In this document: in pieces, positions 34,686 through 43,288 of the stretch | Layout: the number at the start of each line of letters is the position of its first letter | How positions within the stretch are numbered: position 1 is the stretch's first letter | Assembly (NCBI GenBank): GCA_964527925.1 | Contig: CAZGQO010000011.1 | Location: 1 to 64,000 of the forward strand | Origin: Ch128b sp964527925 | GTDB taxonomy: Bacteria > Bacteroidota > Ignavibacteria > Ch128b | Length of the DNA stretch: 64,000 bases | Reading direction: 5' to 3' | Notes under the pieces: generated by a model | What the model saw: only the letters and a program-made list of their open reading frames with translations | What the model was told of the DNA's origin: nothing | Databases searched by the model: none | Translations under genes and position numbers: made by a program

Positions 34686-36628
34686 TATCTGTTGAAAGAA
34701 TTTCGGTTCAATTTTCTGGTGAGTATCTTTTTCATTCCGTTTCTTTTAAAATTAATCATGGTGATAAAATCGGAGTGGTTGGACCGAATGGATGCGGTAA
34801 AACCACTCTACTTCGAATTCTCGCTGGCGAAATTTCCCCTGAAGATGGTTCAATAAATTTTCAAAAAGGTATCAAGATTGGATACCTGCCTCAAGATTAT
34901 GTAAGTCAAAATTCAGATGAATTTGTTTTTGATGAAGTTTATAAATCAAATCAGGAAATTTACCAGCTTCAAAGAGAAGAGGAAGAACTTTTAATTGAAC
35001 TCAAACTACGCAACGACAAAAAACTTCTCGAAAGATTAAGTTTTATTCAAACGAGACTTAATCTCCTTAAACCTGAAAATTATAAAAAAGAGTTCGTAAA
35101 AGTCTTACTCGGACTTGGATTCAAGGAAGAAGATTTTTATAAGAAATTTTCCGAATTGAGCGGGGGATGGCGTATCAGGATTGCTATTGCAAAATTATTA
35201 CTTTCCAATGCTGATGTACTTTTACTTGACGAACCAACCAATCATCTCGATTATGATTCACTGGAATTTTTAATTTCATATCTAGAGAAATATCGTGGGG
35301 CAATACTTGCAATTTCTCACGATACACACTTTCTTAATCAAATCACGACCAAAACACTCGGTTTTGCTTTTGGAAAAGTAATCTTCTACAATGGCAATGC
35401 ACTTCAATTTCAGAAGTATCTTGAAGAACAAAAAAATCAACTCCTGAACGAATACAAAAATCAACAGAAAAAAATCAGAAACATTGAAAGATTTATCGAA
35501 AGATTCAGATACAAAGCCACAAAAACCAGACAGGTTCAAAGCAGAATTAAGATGTTAGAGAAAATTGAAATAATTGAAATTCCTGAAGAAGAAGAGTCAA
35601 TTAGTTTTAACTTTGATCAGATTCCTACGAGCGGAAAAATAGTTTTGCAAGCTGAAGACATAACAAAGTCGTACAATGAAAAAATAATTTTCAAAAATTT
35701 GAATTTACAGATTGAACGAGGAGATAAAATTGCAGTAGTTGGAATCAATGGAATTGGAAAAAGTACACTTGCAAAAATTCTGGCAAATCGCGAAAGTATT
35801 AACTCTGGAAAATTAACTTACGGTCATAATGTTAAGATTGGTTATTATGCCCAGAACCTTGTCGAAGAACTTGATTTAAATCTAACCGTACTTGAAACAG
35901 TAGAATTTGTTGATCCGGATAAAACCCAATCACAGATTAGAACTTTGCTTGGATGTTTTCTTTTTCACGGTGAAGATGTTTTCAAAAAAGTGAAATTCCT
36001 GTCAGGTGGAGAAAAAAGCCGACTTTTGCTCCTCAAAATACTTCTTCAAAAATCAAATTTTTTAATTCTGGATGAGCCTACAAATCATCTCGATATACAG
36101 TCAAAAAAAGTTTTACAGGATGCTTTAGTTGATTATGAGGGTACTTTATTTATAGTTTCACACGATGTTGATTTTCTAAATCCAATCGTAAACAAAGTAA
36201 TTGAAATTAAAGATGGAAACCTCAAACTTTATCTTGGAAACCTTGATGACTTTGCGAGAAAGAAAGTTCAGGAACAAAAGTTAATCGAATTAGAAACATC
36301 AAAAAGTTCGACACAATCGAAAGAGAACATATTAAATCAAAGAAAACTTCAGAGAAGAATTGAGGCTGAGAAGAGACAAAAATTCTATATTGAAACTAAA
36401 GAGATAAAAGAAAGAATCAATTTTCTCGAATCAGAAATATCTAATCTTGAAATCAAAAAAAAGGAACTGGAGAAATTATTTTCGTCTTCAGATCAAATAA
36501 ATGTGGAAAGAAATTTATTTGAAGAATACAAATTAATTAATGAGAAAATCGACACACTCCTGGAAGAGTGGTCAATTCTTTCAGAAAAATATCAGGAAAT
36601 AGAAAGAAAATATTTTAACGAAAATTAA
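34682..36628 (+). CDS. ABC-F family ATPase (Uup/EttA-like)
   Basis: The 648-residue protein has two ABC ATPase domains without membrane segments. The first has Walker A GPNGCGKTT (34-42), signature LSGGWRIRIAIA and Walker B LLLDEPTNHLD. The second has Walker A GINGIGKST (about 354-362), signature LSGGEKSRLLLL and Walker B FLILDEPTNHLD. A charged linker separates them (FIERFRYKATKTRQVQSRIKML), and a coiled-coil C-terminus (about 540-648) is as in Uup. ABC-F proteins act on the ribosome in translation or its rescue. Antibiotic resistance is possible for some members but nothing here shows it. Its start overlaps the Pur-like gene. Confidence 0.92.
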   Translation: MISVERISVQFSGEYLFHSVSFKINHGDKIGVVGPNGCGKTTLLRILAGEISPEDGSINFQKGIKIGYLPQDYVSQNSDEFVFDEVYKSNQEIYQLQREEEELLIELKLRNDKKLLERLSFIQTRLNLLKPENYKKEFVKVLLGLGFKEEDFYKKFSELSGGWRIRIAIAKLLLSNADVLLLDEPTNHLDYDSLEFLISYLEKYRGAILAISHDTHFLNQITTKTLGFAFGKVIFYNGNALQFQKYLEEQKNQLLNEYKNQQKKIRNIERFIERFRYKATKTRQVQSRIKMLEKIEIIEIPEEEESISFNFDQIPTSGKIVLQAEDITKSYNEKIIFKNLNLQIERGDKIAVVGINGIGKSTLAKILANRESINSGKLTYGHNVKIGYYAQNLVEELDLNLTVLETVEFVDPDKTQSQIRTLLGCFLFHGEDVFKKVKFLSGGEKSRLLLLKILLQKSNFLILDEPTNHLDIQSKKVLQDALVDYEGTLFIVSHDVDFLNPIVNKVIEIKDGNLKLYLGNLDDFARKKVQEQKLIELETSKSSTQSKENILNQRKLQRRIEAEKRQKFYIETKEIKERINFLESEISNLEIKKKELEKLFSSSDQINVERNLFEEYKLINEKIDTLLEEWSILSEKYQEIERKYFNEN

Positions 36629-36632
36629 CTTT

Positions 36633-37736
36633 TCACCATTTAGTAAGTTCATTGTTTCCGAATGAAGTTCCAACTTTTACCGCGGTTTTTATCATTTGAC
36701 AATCAATAGGAACTAATTTCTTCTTCTTAATTGCTTCACGAATAGGAATTGAGGTAATCTTATCACCTTTCAACGCAACCATCTGCCCAAATTTTCCTTT
36801 AGCAGCAACTTCAATTGTATGAGTTCCAAATCTTGTAGCCAAAATTCTATCAAACGGAGTTGGACTACCACCACGCTGCAAATGACCAAGTATGGTAACT
36901 CTTGTTTCAAGACCTGTCATCTCTTCGATTTTTCTACCAACGATGTGACCAATACCACCTAACCGAATTGGATCTGTTCGCTTTTTATCTTTCTCCTGAA
37001 TTACCAACTGTCCACCTATTGGTTTTGCACCTTCGGCAACACAAACAATGCTGAATCTTTTACCTTTTGTACTTCTTTCAATAACTTTTTCTGCAACATC
37101 TTCCCACTTGAAAGGAATTTCGGGAATTAAAATTACATCTGCTCCACCTGCAATACCAGCACCCAGAGCAATCCATCCGCCATATCTTCCCATAACTTCA
37201 ATAACCATAACTCGATGATGTGAAGATGCAGTTGTGTGTAAGCGATCAATTGCTTCTGTTGCAACATACACAGCAGAATCGTAACCGAAAGTTAAATCTG
37301 TTCCATATAAATCATTATCAATTGTCTTTGGCACACCAACGATGTTCATTCCTAATTTTATAAGTTGAGAAGAAATATGCATTGAACCATCACCGCCAAT
37401 CACAATAAGACAATCCAATCCCCAGCCTTTGTAATTTTTCAGAGCAAGTTTGGATTTATTTTCAATGACAATTTTTTCACCATCATCCACAGGCCAATGA
37501 AACGGATCCCCTTTATTCGAAGATCCGAGAATTGTTCCGCCAATATTTATAATTCCAGAAACATCTCTGTTTGTCAATTCATGCATTTTACCTTCGACAA
37601 GTCCTTCAAATCCATCTTCAATACCAAGCACAGTCATTCCCATTTCGATAGCTGGTTTTGTTACTCCCCTTATAACTGCGTTAAGTCCTGGACAATCACC
37701 TCCACCAGTTAAAATACCAATTCTCTTTACTTTCAT
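36633..37736 (-). CDS. pfkA: 6-phosphofructokinase (group III type, GGDGS/PKTIDND)
   Basis: From the ATG at 37736 the protein has 367 residues. It shows GILTGGGDCPGLNAVIRG, the nucleotide-site motif GGDGS (114-118), the catalytic PKTIDND (136-142) and MGRYGGWIALGAG. The Gly in GGDGS is typical of ATP users and the Lys in PKTIDND is typical of PPi users. The combination marks the mixed group III, whose studied members mostly use ATP. It phosphorylates fructose 6-phosphate in glycolysis. A GAGG site stands before the chosen ATG; a TTG 21 bp upstream is the alternative. Its stop is 4 bp from the stop of the ABC-F gene. Confidence 0.92.
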   Translation of the reverse strand: MKVKRIGILTGGGDCPGLNAVIRGVTKPAIEMGMTVLGIEDGFEGLVEGKMHELTNRDVSGIINIGGTILGSSNKGDPFHWPVDDGEKIVIENKSKLALKNYKGWGLDCLIVIGGDGSMHISSQLIKLGMNIVGVPKTIDNDLYGTDLTFGYDSAVYVATEAIDRLHTTASSHHRVMVIEVMGRYGGWIALGAGIAGGADVILIPEIPFKWEDVAEKVIERSTKGKRFSIVCVAEGAKPIGGQLVIQEKDKKRTDPIRLGGIGHIVGRKIEEMTGLETRVTILGHLQRGGSPTPFDRILATRFGTHTIEVAAKGKFGQMVALKGDKITSIPIREAIKKKKLVPIDCQMIKTAVKVGTSFGNNELTKW

Positions 37737-37876
37737 TTTTAATCCTCTTTTTTTCAAAATTAAATTAAAGTTAGATTAGACAGAAATAATGAATGTTCTC
37801 AAATCAACAATAAAGCAATGAATAATTGTATTTAATTTAGAGAATAAATCAAAATAAAAATTTTTGATTCAGGTTT

Positions 37877-38149
37877 TTATTTTTTTCGAGTGAGTGCAAT
37901 TCCACCAAATCCAGCAATCACAGTAATATAGAATCCGAAATCATACCACCAGCCAGAATTATTCGCTTCGTATTTTCTTATGTTATTATCAAAAATTCCA
38001 ACAATAAAAGAAACTGGCGCAAGCTAGCCATGCCATATACCGAGAAAGAATCCTGCTGGTTTTTCATCAGCATTTGTTTGTGTGGGAAAACAACCACTCA
38101 TAAAAACTATGAGTAAAAATACAAAGATTATTAAAAATACTTTTCTCAT
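37877..38149 (-). pseudogene. Small lipoprotein/membrane protein gene with in-frame TAG
   Basis: From the ATG at 38149 the frame reads a lipoprotein signal (FLLIVFMSGC), a short linker, then GFFLGIWHG, and TAG at 38024-38026 (codon 42). It then continues in the same frame with LAPVSFIVGIFDNN, SGWWYDFGFYITVIAG and GIALTRKK to TAA at 37877. Read through, it is a normal 90-residue protein with a Cys20 lipobox and two membrane segments, of a small family in which GLWHG is followed by Trp or another hydrophobic residue. TGG to TAG is a single transition. The gene lies between pfkA and mscL. Confidence 0.72.
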
Positions 38150-38215
38150 ATTATTTCTTTCATTATTTTACTACTAAGATAAATAAATCAATCAATAACT
38201 ATAATGGAGGATCAC

Positions 38216-38563
38216 ATGTTAAACGAATTCAAAAAATTTGCACTCAAAGGAAATATGTTAGATATGGCAGTGGGAATTATTCTCGGAGCTGCCTTTGGAA
38301 CTGTTGTAAATTCATTGGTTAACGATATTCTTATGCCACCTCTGGGTTTTTTAATTGGCGGTGTAGATTTTAAGGATTTATTCATCACACTCAAGGGTGG
38401 TCCAGTAAATTCGCTTGAAGAAGCAAAACAAACTGGTACTGTTGTATGGGCATATGGAAGCTTTATAACAACATTAATTAACTTTATAATCATTGCATTT
38501 GCATTATTCCTTGTTGTTAGAACAGTAAACAAATTAATCGAATCAGAAAAAAAGGAATCGTAA
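38216..38563 (+). CDS. mscL: Large-conductance mechanosensitive channel MscL, short C-terminus
   Basis: The 115-residue protein has the MscL N-terminal helix and first membrane helix (EFKKFALKGNMLDMAVGIILGAAFG), the periplasmic loop and the second membrane helix (FITTLINFIIIAFALFLVV). It opens under membrane tension during osmotic downshock. It ends at RTVNKLIESEKKES, so the cytoplasmic C-terminal helix bundle found in E. coli MscL (136 residues) is missing; channels lacking it can still gate. I chose the ATG at 38216, because GGAGG lies 5 bases before it; an ATG at 38204 overlaps that site and adds only four residues. Confidence 0.93.
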   Translation: MLNEFKKFALKGNMLDMAVGIILGAAFGTVVNSLVNDILMPPLGFLIGGVDFKDLFITLKGGPVNSLEEAKQTGTVVWAYGSFITTLINFIIIAFALFLVVRTVNKLIESEKKES

Positions 38564-38655
38564 GTTTAATATTCTAAAATTTTTCTAATATTTTTTCTAT
38601 CATTGAAAAATTAATTTTGATACTAATTATATTAGAAAAGTCTTAAAGAAAATTT

Positions 38656-39795
38656 TTGAGTGAAGAAATTGTGGTTCATGATTTAAAATCACAGCGAGTA
38701 ATATTTATAGATCTTCTTCGTTTTTGTGCGATTTTTCTAATGGTGCATGGTCACACCGTTGATGTCCTTTTAAGTCAAACTTATCGCAGACCTGATTCGA
38801 TTGGTTTTAACTCATGGTTATTTTTTCGAGGATTAACTGCACCGTTGTTTTTATTTGCGTCAGGATTTATTTATGGAGTTCGTTTCAAGAGAACAGAATC
38901 TCCAGAAAAATTTAATCAGATAAAAATTAAAACAATTAAACGAGCAATACTTCTTCTTGTGATTGGATATCTGATGAAATCACCAACTCCAACAATTATC
39001 GATTGGGAAGCTGTTACTTATCAAATGATTCAGCTTTTTTATGCAATTGATATCCTACAATTGATTGCAGCGAGTCTCCTCATTTTTCTTTTGATGGAAA
39101 TAATCGCAAGAAAGAAAAACTATGATGCAGCAAGATATTTAATAATTGTTTCGATAATTTTTCTTTTTGGTAATCCATTATCTGAATTAGTTGACTGGGA
39201 AGAAATCTTTCCTCTTCAGATTTCATCATGGTTTTCAAGGCGAACTGGTTCACTGTTTCCACTTTTTCCATGGGGCGCTTATTTATTCCTTGGCGGTGCT
39301 GTCGGAATTTATTTCCAGCGTAAAGGTTACTTATCGGATATGAAAATCTTAACAATAATCTTATTGAAAGTTGGAATATTATTTATCATTTCTGCATTTG
39401 TAATAAACACTTTGGAATTACTTTTCTTCAAGATGAGTACTTTCTGGACAACGAGTCCTGCATTGTTTTATGCAAGATTTGGAACTGTTTTAATTTTTGG
39501 AAGTCTCTTTTCGGTACTATCACTTTACATCAAAAGAATTCCTAAGTTTTTATACAATGCCAGTAAAAATTCCTTGTGGATTTATGTAGTTCACGTTATG
39601 CTTCTTTACGGTAGCAGCTGGAATAAGGGTGTGAAAAATTTCTTTGGATATAAATGTAATGTCATTGAAACTATCCTTGGCGTAATTCTAATGTGGATAT
39701 TGATGATTCTATTCTCCGAAGGATTAACATATTATCTTAAAAACATATATCCATCAATCCGACGGGAAATAAAAAGTGTTTTTGTAAAAACTTGA
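38656..39795 (+). CDS. DUF1624/acyltransferase-like multi-pass membrane protein
   Basis: The 379-residue protein begins with SQRVIFIDLLRFCAIFLMVHGHTVDVLL, the DUF1624 pattern (heparan-alpha-glucosaminide N-acetyltransferase-like) with an invariant His in the first membrane helix. About ten hydrophobic segments follow, including FFRGLTAPLFLFASGFIYG and LFPLFPWGAYLFLGGAVGIYF. Such proteins are thought to transfer acyl groups to extracytoplasmic substrates, but most are uncharacterised. The start is uncertain: TTG at 38656 or GTG at 38671, neither with a strong ribosome-binding site. The riboswitch region follows its stop. Confidence 0.78.
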   Translation: MSEEIVVHDLKSQRVIFIDLLRFCAIFLMVHGHTVDVLLSQTYRRPDSIGFNSWLFFRGLTAPLFLFASGFIYGVRFKRTESPEKFNQIKIKTIKRAILLLVIGYLMKSPTPTIIDWEAVTYQMIQLFYAIDILQLIAASLLIFLLMEIIARKKNYDAARYLIIVSIIFLFGNPLSELVDWEEIFPLQISSWFSRRTGSLFPLFPWGAYLFLGGAVGIYFQRKGYLSDMKILTIILLKVGILFIISAFVINTLELLFFKMSTFWTTSPALFYARFGTVLIFGSLFSVLSLYIKRIPKFLYNASKNSLWIYVVHVMLLYGSSWNKGVKNFFGYKCNVIETILGVILMWILMILFSEGLTYYLKNIYPSIRREIKSVFVKT

Positions 39796-39796
39796 A

Positions 39797-39829
39797 TTTG
39801 ATTTATATAGAACAATTTAATTAAGTTTG
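39797..39829 (+). promoter_or_regulatory. Predicted Bacteroidota-type promoter of the cobalamin riboswitch
   Basis: TAAGTTTG at 39822-39829 fits the TAnnTTTG minus-7 element of Bacteroidota promoters, and TTTG at 39797-39800 lies 21 bp before it, as for the minus-33 element. It is 17 bp upstream of the first paired base of the riboswitch, a reasonable place for the start of the leader transcript. It is a pattern match only. Confidence 0.42.
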
Positions 39830-39846
39830 AATGAGTTCATTGAAAG

Positions 39847-40008
39847 CTTTGCTGGTCTTTTAAAGTTAAAAGGGAAACCGGTGAAAATCCGGTACTGCCC
39901 CGCAACTGTTATTGCATATAACCATTAACATTAAGCCACTGTCTGGATTTTAATCTGGATGGGAAGGCGTTAATGGTGTTGCATAAGTCAGGAGACCTGC
40001 CAGCAAAG
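39847..40008 (+). promoter_or_regulatory. Cobalamin riboswitch
   Basis: The 162-nt region has the cobalamin-aptamer features in order. P1 is formed by CTTTGCTGG (39847-39855) and CCAGCAAAG (40000-40008). GGGAAACCGGTGAAAATCCGG then GTACTGCCCCGCAACTGT is the conserved core. GCCACTG follows, and the B12 box AGTCAGGAGACCTGCC closes the aptamer. An intrinsic terminator lies 60 nt downstream, so bound adenosylcobalamin should stop transcription before the BtuB-like gene. The remaining leader shows no other feature. Confidence 0.95.
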
Positions 40009-40067
40009 TCCCGAAACCAATTCCTTCGAGGGAAAGGAAGGTTTCAAAAGCTCGTAATGAGTTTTTT

Positions 40068-40095
40068 AAACCTCTTCACTCGAAGAGGTTTTTTG
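40068..40095 (+). terminator. Riboswitch-controlled intrinsic terminator
   Basis: AAACCTCTT (40068-40076) pairs with AAGAGGTTT (40083-40091) around a short loop, followed by TTTTGTTTT. It stands between the cobalamin aptamer and the receptor gene, in the standard place for attenuation by a B12 riboswitch. Confidence 0.85.
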
Positions 40096-40116
40096 TTTTA
40101 AAAATTAAGGATTGTG

Positions 40117-42147
40117 ATGATAAATAAATTTTTTCCCTTTGCTTTAATATTCATTTTCTTGAAACCAGATTCAGAAATCATCTGGTCAAAGTCCATTCAT
40201 ATTGATAATGTTGCTTTTGAAGATACGAGTAAGATTTATAGACTTGGTAAGATTTATGTTCAGGATAAAAAAGTAAACAAATTTGATTTGCTTACTTCTA
40301 CACTCCGGAAAAAAATATCACTGGAGGAACAATTATCATCTTTTAACATTGGTGATTTAATTTCTTCGCAGGCTGGAGTTTTTACTTTTTCATATGGAAG
40401 CGAAGGAAGTTTAAGAACCGTATCGGTTCGTGGCAGTGGTTCAGAATATACATCGGTTTTCATAAATGGAATTCAATACAATAACTCAATCTCTGGTGTT
40501 TTCGATTTCAGCAAATTTTCGTCTGACGAAATTTCAGAAATAATTATTAAGCGAGGAAATGACTTTGATATTATCAATCAAAATTCCTTTGGTGGAGTTA
40601 TTGTTCTTAATCCTTTCAAAAATTCTGATACGACCAAATATAACATAAAATTCCAGAGTGGAAGTTTTGGATATAAATCATTTGGCTTTAAAACTTTTGG
40701 TGCATTATATTCTTCACATTATAATTTTAGCTTTTCTAAAAAAAATGCCCGCAACAACTATGAATATGACTTCAACGGCGAAAAAGAATTCCGAAAAAAT
40801 TCTGATGTAAGTCAAACTTCAGCAAACTTTGGTTTGAAAAATCATTTTAATTTATCAGGGAATCCTCTTACAATTAATTCATTTGTGAACTGGCAAAATA
40901 AGGATTTAGGTCTGCCAAATTTTGTATCCACAAACAGGCATTATAATAATCTGACACGCTCTCATGAAAGATTTTTCAACTATTCATCTAATCTCAATTA
41001 TGTTTTAAGCGATAGAATTATAATCAACGGAATTTTCGGTTACTGGAATTCCAGAATAGACATAACTGATCCACTTAAATCTATCAATCTTAAAACAGAA
41101 AAATTTTCAACTCATAACAATTACAACAGTCAGAAATTGTTCTTATCATTTTTATTTCAACCAATCAACATATCAACAGGAATCATCCGAAATTTTGAGA
41201 GAATTAAAGTTGACGAAAATGTTTCTAATGAATCTAAAAGCAATATGCAAACACGAACCTCTTACGGTCTTAATTTTCTCGCAAATTTTGAAAGTAAAAT
41301 ATTCAAAGATGTATTTGTATTTAATTTAATTTTTTTCAACTCTTTGAACTATACAGAGGATAAAAATCCTTTCGAAAAAAATATTTTCCGATTTTTTAAT
41401 AAGCGTACCGGTTTTTCTTTTAGTACATCTGACAATAAAATTACTTTTTATTCAAATATTGGAAATGGTGTTCGTCTTCCCAATTATTACGAAATATTTT
41501 ACTCAAAATTAACCTCACTCTCGTCAAATAAAATTCAAAATGAAAATATAAAAAGTTTCGAAGCCGGCATACGATACAATTTTCAACTAATGGATTTAAA
41601 TGAGTTATCACAATTTGAATTGACTTATTTCAATTTTAATGTTGATAATAAAATAATCTGGCAGCCACAGAGAGTTGCAATTTTCACTCCAAGAAATGCT
41701 GGAAAAATAAATTCACAAGGTCTTGAGATTCTTATTGAAAATCTCAAATTGAACAAATACTTATATCTTAACTGGAATTATTCTTTCACAAAATCAGTTA
41801 AAAAATCCAGATCTGGTTTGAGTGATGATTCCTACAATAAACAACTTTCATACATTCCAACTCATAAAAGCTCGATTACTCTTTTTTTCAAAGCAAGCAA
41901 CTTTTCAATTGAAACAAGATCAACCTATATGAGTCGCAGATATTTTACTGAAGATAACGACATACTCTTTTCTTCTGATCCAATATTCATACAGGATTTA
42001 AGTGTGAACTATAAATTTTTTATTTCATTTATCCAACTTTACACTCAGCTATCAATTAATAATCTTTTCAACAAATCTTATTTAATAATTCAATCATTCC
42101 CGATGCCGGGAAGGGAATATCGATTAACAATAAATATGGAGATTTAA
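40117..42147 (+). CDS. btuB: BtuB-like TonB-dependent cobalamin receptor
   Basis: The 676-residue protein has a signal-like N-terminus (FFPFALIFIFLKPDS). A plug domain follows (LEEQLSSFNIGDLISSQAGVF, VSVRGSGSEYTSVFINGIQYNNS, SFGGVIVLNP) and then a 22-strand-type barrel ending in an aromatic strand (YRLTINMEI). The cobalamin riboswitch immediately upstream identifies the likely ligand as a corrinoid. The plug begins close to the N-terminus without a carboxypeptidase-like extra domain, as in BtuB. A GTG at 40114 is in frame, but AAGGA spacing favours the ATG at 40117. The propeller lipoprotein gene starts 1 bp after its stop, so they are probably one transcript. Confidence 0.88.
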   Translation: MINKFFPFALIFIFLKPDSEIIWSKSIHIDNVAFEDTSKIYRLGKIYVQDKKVNKFDLLTSTLRKKISLEEQLSSFNIGDLISSQAGVFTFSYGSEGSLRTVSVRGSGSEYTSVFINGIQYNNSISGVFDFSKFSSDEISEIIIKRGNDFDIINQNSFGGVIVLNPFKNSDTTKYNIKFQSGSFGYKSFGFKTFGALYSSHYNFSFSKKNARNNYEYDFNGEKEFRKNSDVSQTSANFGLKNHFNLSGNPLTINSFVNWQNKDLGLPNFVSTNRHYNNLTRSHERFFNYSSNLNYVLSDRIIINGIFGYWNSRIDITDPLKSINLKTEKFSTHNNYNSQKLFLSFLFQPINISTGIIRNFERIKVDENVSNESKSNMQTRTSYGLNFLANFESKIFKDVFVFNLIFFNSLNYTEDKNPFEKNIFRFFNKRTGFSFSTSDNKITFYSNIGNGVRLPNYYEIFYSKLTSLSSNKIQNENIKSFEAGIRYNFQLMDLNELSQFELTYFNFNVDNKIIWQPQRVAIFTPRNAGKINSQGLEILIENLKLNKYLYLNWNYSFTKSVKKSRSGLSDDSYNKQLSYIPTHKSSITLFFKASNFSIETRSTYMSRRYFTEDNDILFSSDPIFIQDLSVNYKFFISFIQLYTQLSINNLFNKSYLIIQSFPMPGREYRLTINMEI

Positions 42148-42148
42148 A

Positions 42149-43201
42149 ATGAAAAAATACTTTTTAACCCTCGTTCTTCTTTCACTTGCATTAATTATCA
42201 CTTCATGCTCAAAAGAAAATCCTGTTCAACCAATAAATCCAGTAACCAAAGGTGTTTTTGTAATAAACGAAGGTCTCTACACTCAAAACAATAGTGAAAT
42301 AACTTTTTATGATCCAATAACAGATCAGGTAATAACCAACTTTTATTCTTCGAGTAATGGGAAAATAATTGGCGATAATGCGAATAGTATGTTCATTTTT
42401 GAAAATAAAGGATATGTGGCTGTTGATGGAAGCAACAAAATTGAAGTAATCGACTTGAGTACTGGAAAATCATTAGCTGTAATTGATCTGGGACAGAATG
42501 GAAGCCCGAGAGAAATATTCATTCTCAATTCAACAAAAGGATTTGTAACGAGTTTTAGCAGAAATTCTGTAATTGAGTTCAATCCATCGACCTATCAAGT
42601 AGTTAGAGAAATCGGGGTTGGTGATTATCCAGAAGGTATTGCTTATTCAAATTATAAATTGTTTGTTGCTAACTCGAATCTGGGATCTGGTTCTACAATT
42701 TCGGTAGTTGATTTAGGAACCAACTCAGAAATAAAATCAATTCATGTTGGAGTGAATCCAAGATTTGTTGGATTAAGCAATAATGGAAAAGTAGTTGTAG
42801 GTTGTTCCGGTGATTTTTTTGACAGCAATTCCAGAGGCGGATTTTATATTATTGATCCAATCAGCTTAACTGTTACCGATTCAATAATTCTCACTTACCA
42901 TCCTCAGGATTTCCAGATCACAAAAAATAATTTGTTGTATTATATAAACGATAAAGGCATAGGCAAGATTAATCTTAGTGATAAATCTGTTGATACTGTA
43001 TTTATCAATGGCTTTGAAGTAAATGATATTTATGGAATTGCATATTCACTTGCTTTCGATGAAACTGACCAGAAATTGTATGTTGGTAATCCGAAGAATT
43101 TCACACAAAATGGAGAAGTAAAAATATTTGATACAAATGGAAATTATTTGAAAAAGTTCGATACGAAAATAAATCCTGGTGCAATCTATTTTTATAAATA
43201 A
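42149..43201 (+). CDS. BtuG-like seven-bladed propeller lipoprotein
   Basis: The 350-residue protein has a lipoprotein signal (LLSLALIITSC, lipobox ITSC with Cys20). It is followed by YncE/DUF5074-type propeller blades of about 45 residues: GKSLAVIDLGQNGSPREIFI, SVIEFNPSTYQVVREIGVG, STISVVDLGTNSEIKSIHVG and KINLSDKSVDTVFINGFEVND. In Bacteroides the surface lipoprotein BtuG is a propeller that captures cobalamin with very high affinity and sits on BtuB. Here the same kind of protein is encoded 1 bp behind the riboswitch-controlled BtuB-like gene. The role in corrinoid capture is inferred from this context and fold; direct sequence similarity to BtuG remains to be tested. Confidence 0.72.
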   Translation: MKKYFLTLVLLSLALIITSCSKENPVQPINPVTKGVFVINEGLYTQNNSEITFYDPITDQVITNFYSSSNGKIIGDNANSMFIFENKGYVAVDGSNKIEVIDLSTGKSLAVIDLGQNGSPREIFILNSTKGFVTSFSRNSVIEFNPSTYQVVREIGVGDYPEGIAYSNYKLFVANSNLGSGSTISVVDLGTNSEIKSIHVGVNPRFVGLSNNGKVVVGCSGDFFDSNSRGGFYIIDPISLTVTDSIILTYHPQDFQITKNNLLYYINDKGIGKINLSDKSVDTVFINGFEVNDIYGIAYSLAFDETDQKLYVGNPKNFTQNGEVKIFDTNGNYLKKFDTKINPGAIYFYK

Positions 43202-43288
43202 AAATATTTTTGTTGTTTGATCGAAGTCTTTAATATATATAAATTAGTTTTTATATTAATTTTAATAAAAAACATAAAGGGTAAAACC

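Noticed and set aside
18938..38026. Recoding of TAG as an amino acid (for example pyrrolysine or an amber suppressor code) to explain the interrupted genes
   Set aside because: prfA (RF1) is intact. TAG is the proper stop of frr (normal 185 residues), of the SpoU methyltransferase, of the PHP gene and of the metH C-half. No pyl genes or suppressor tRNA is seen, and one of the three stops is TAA.
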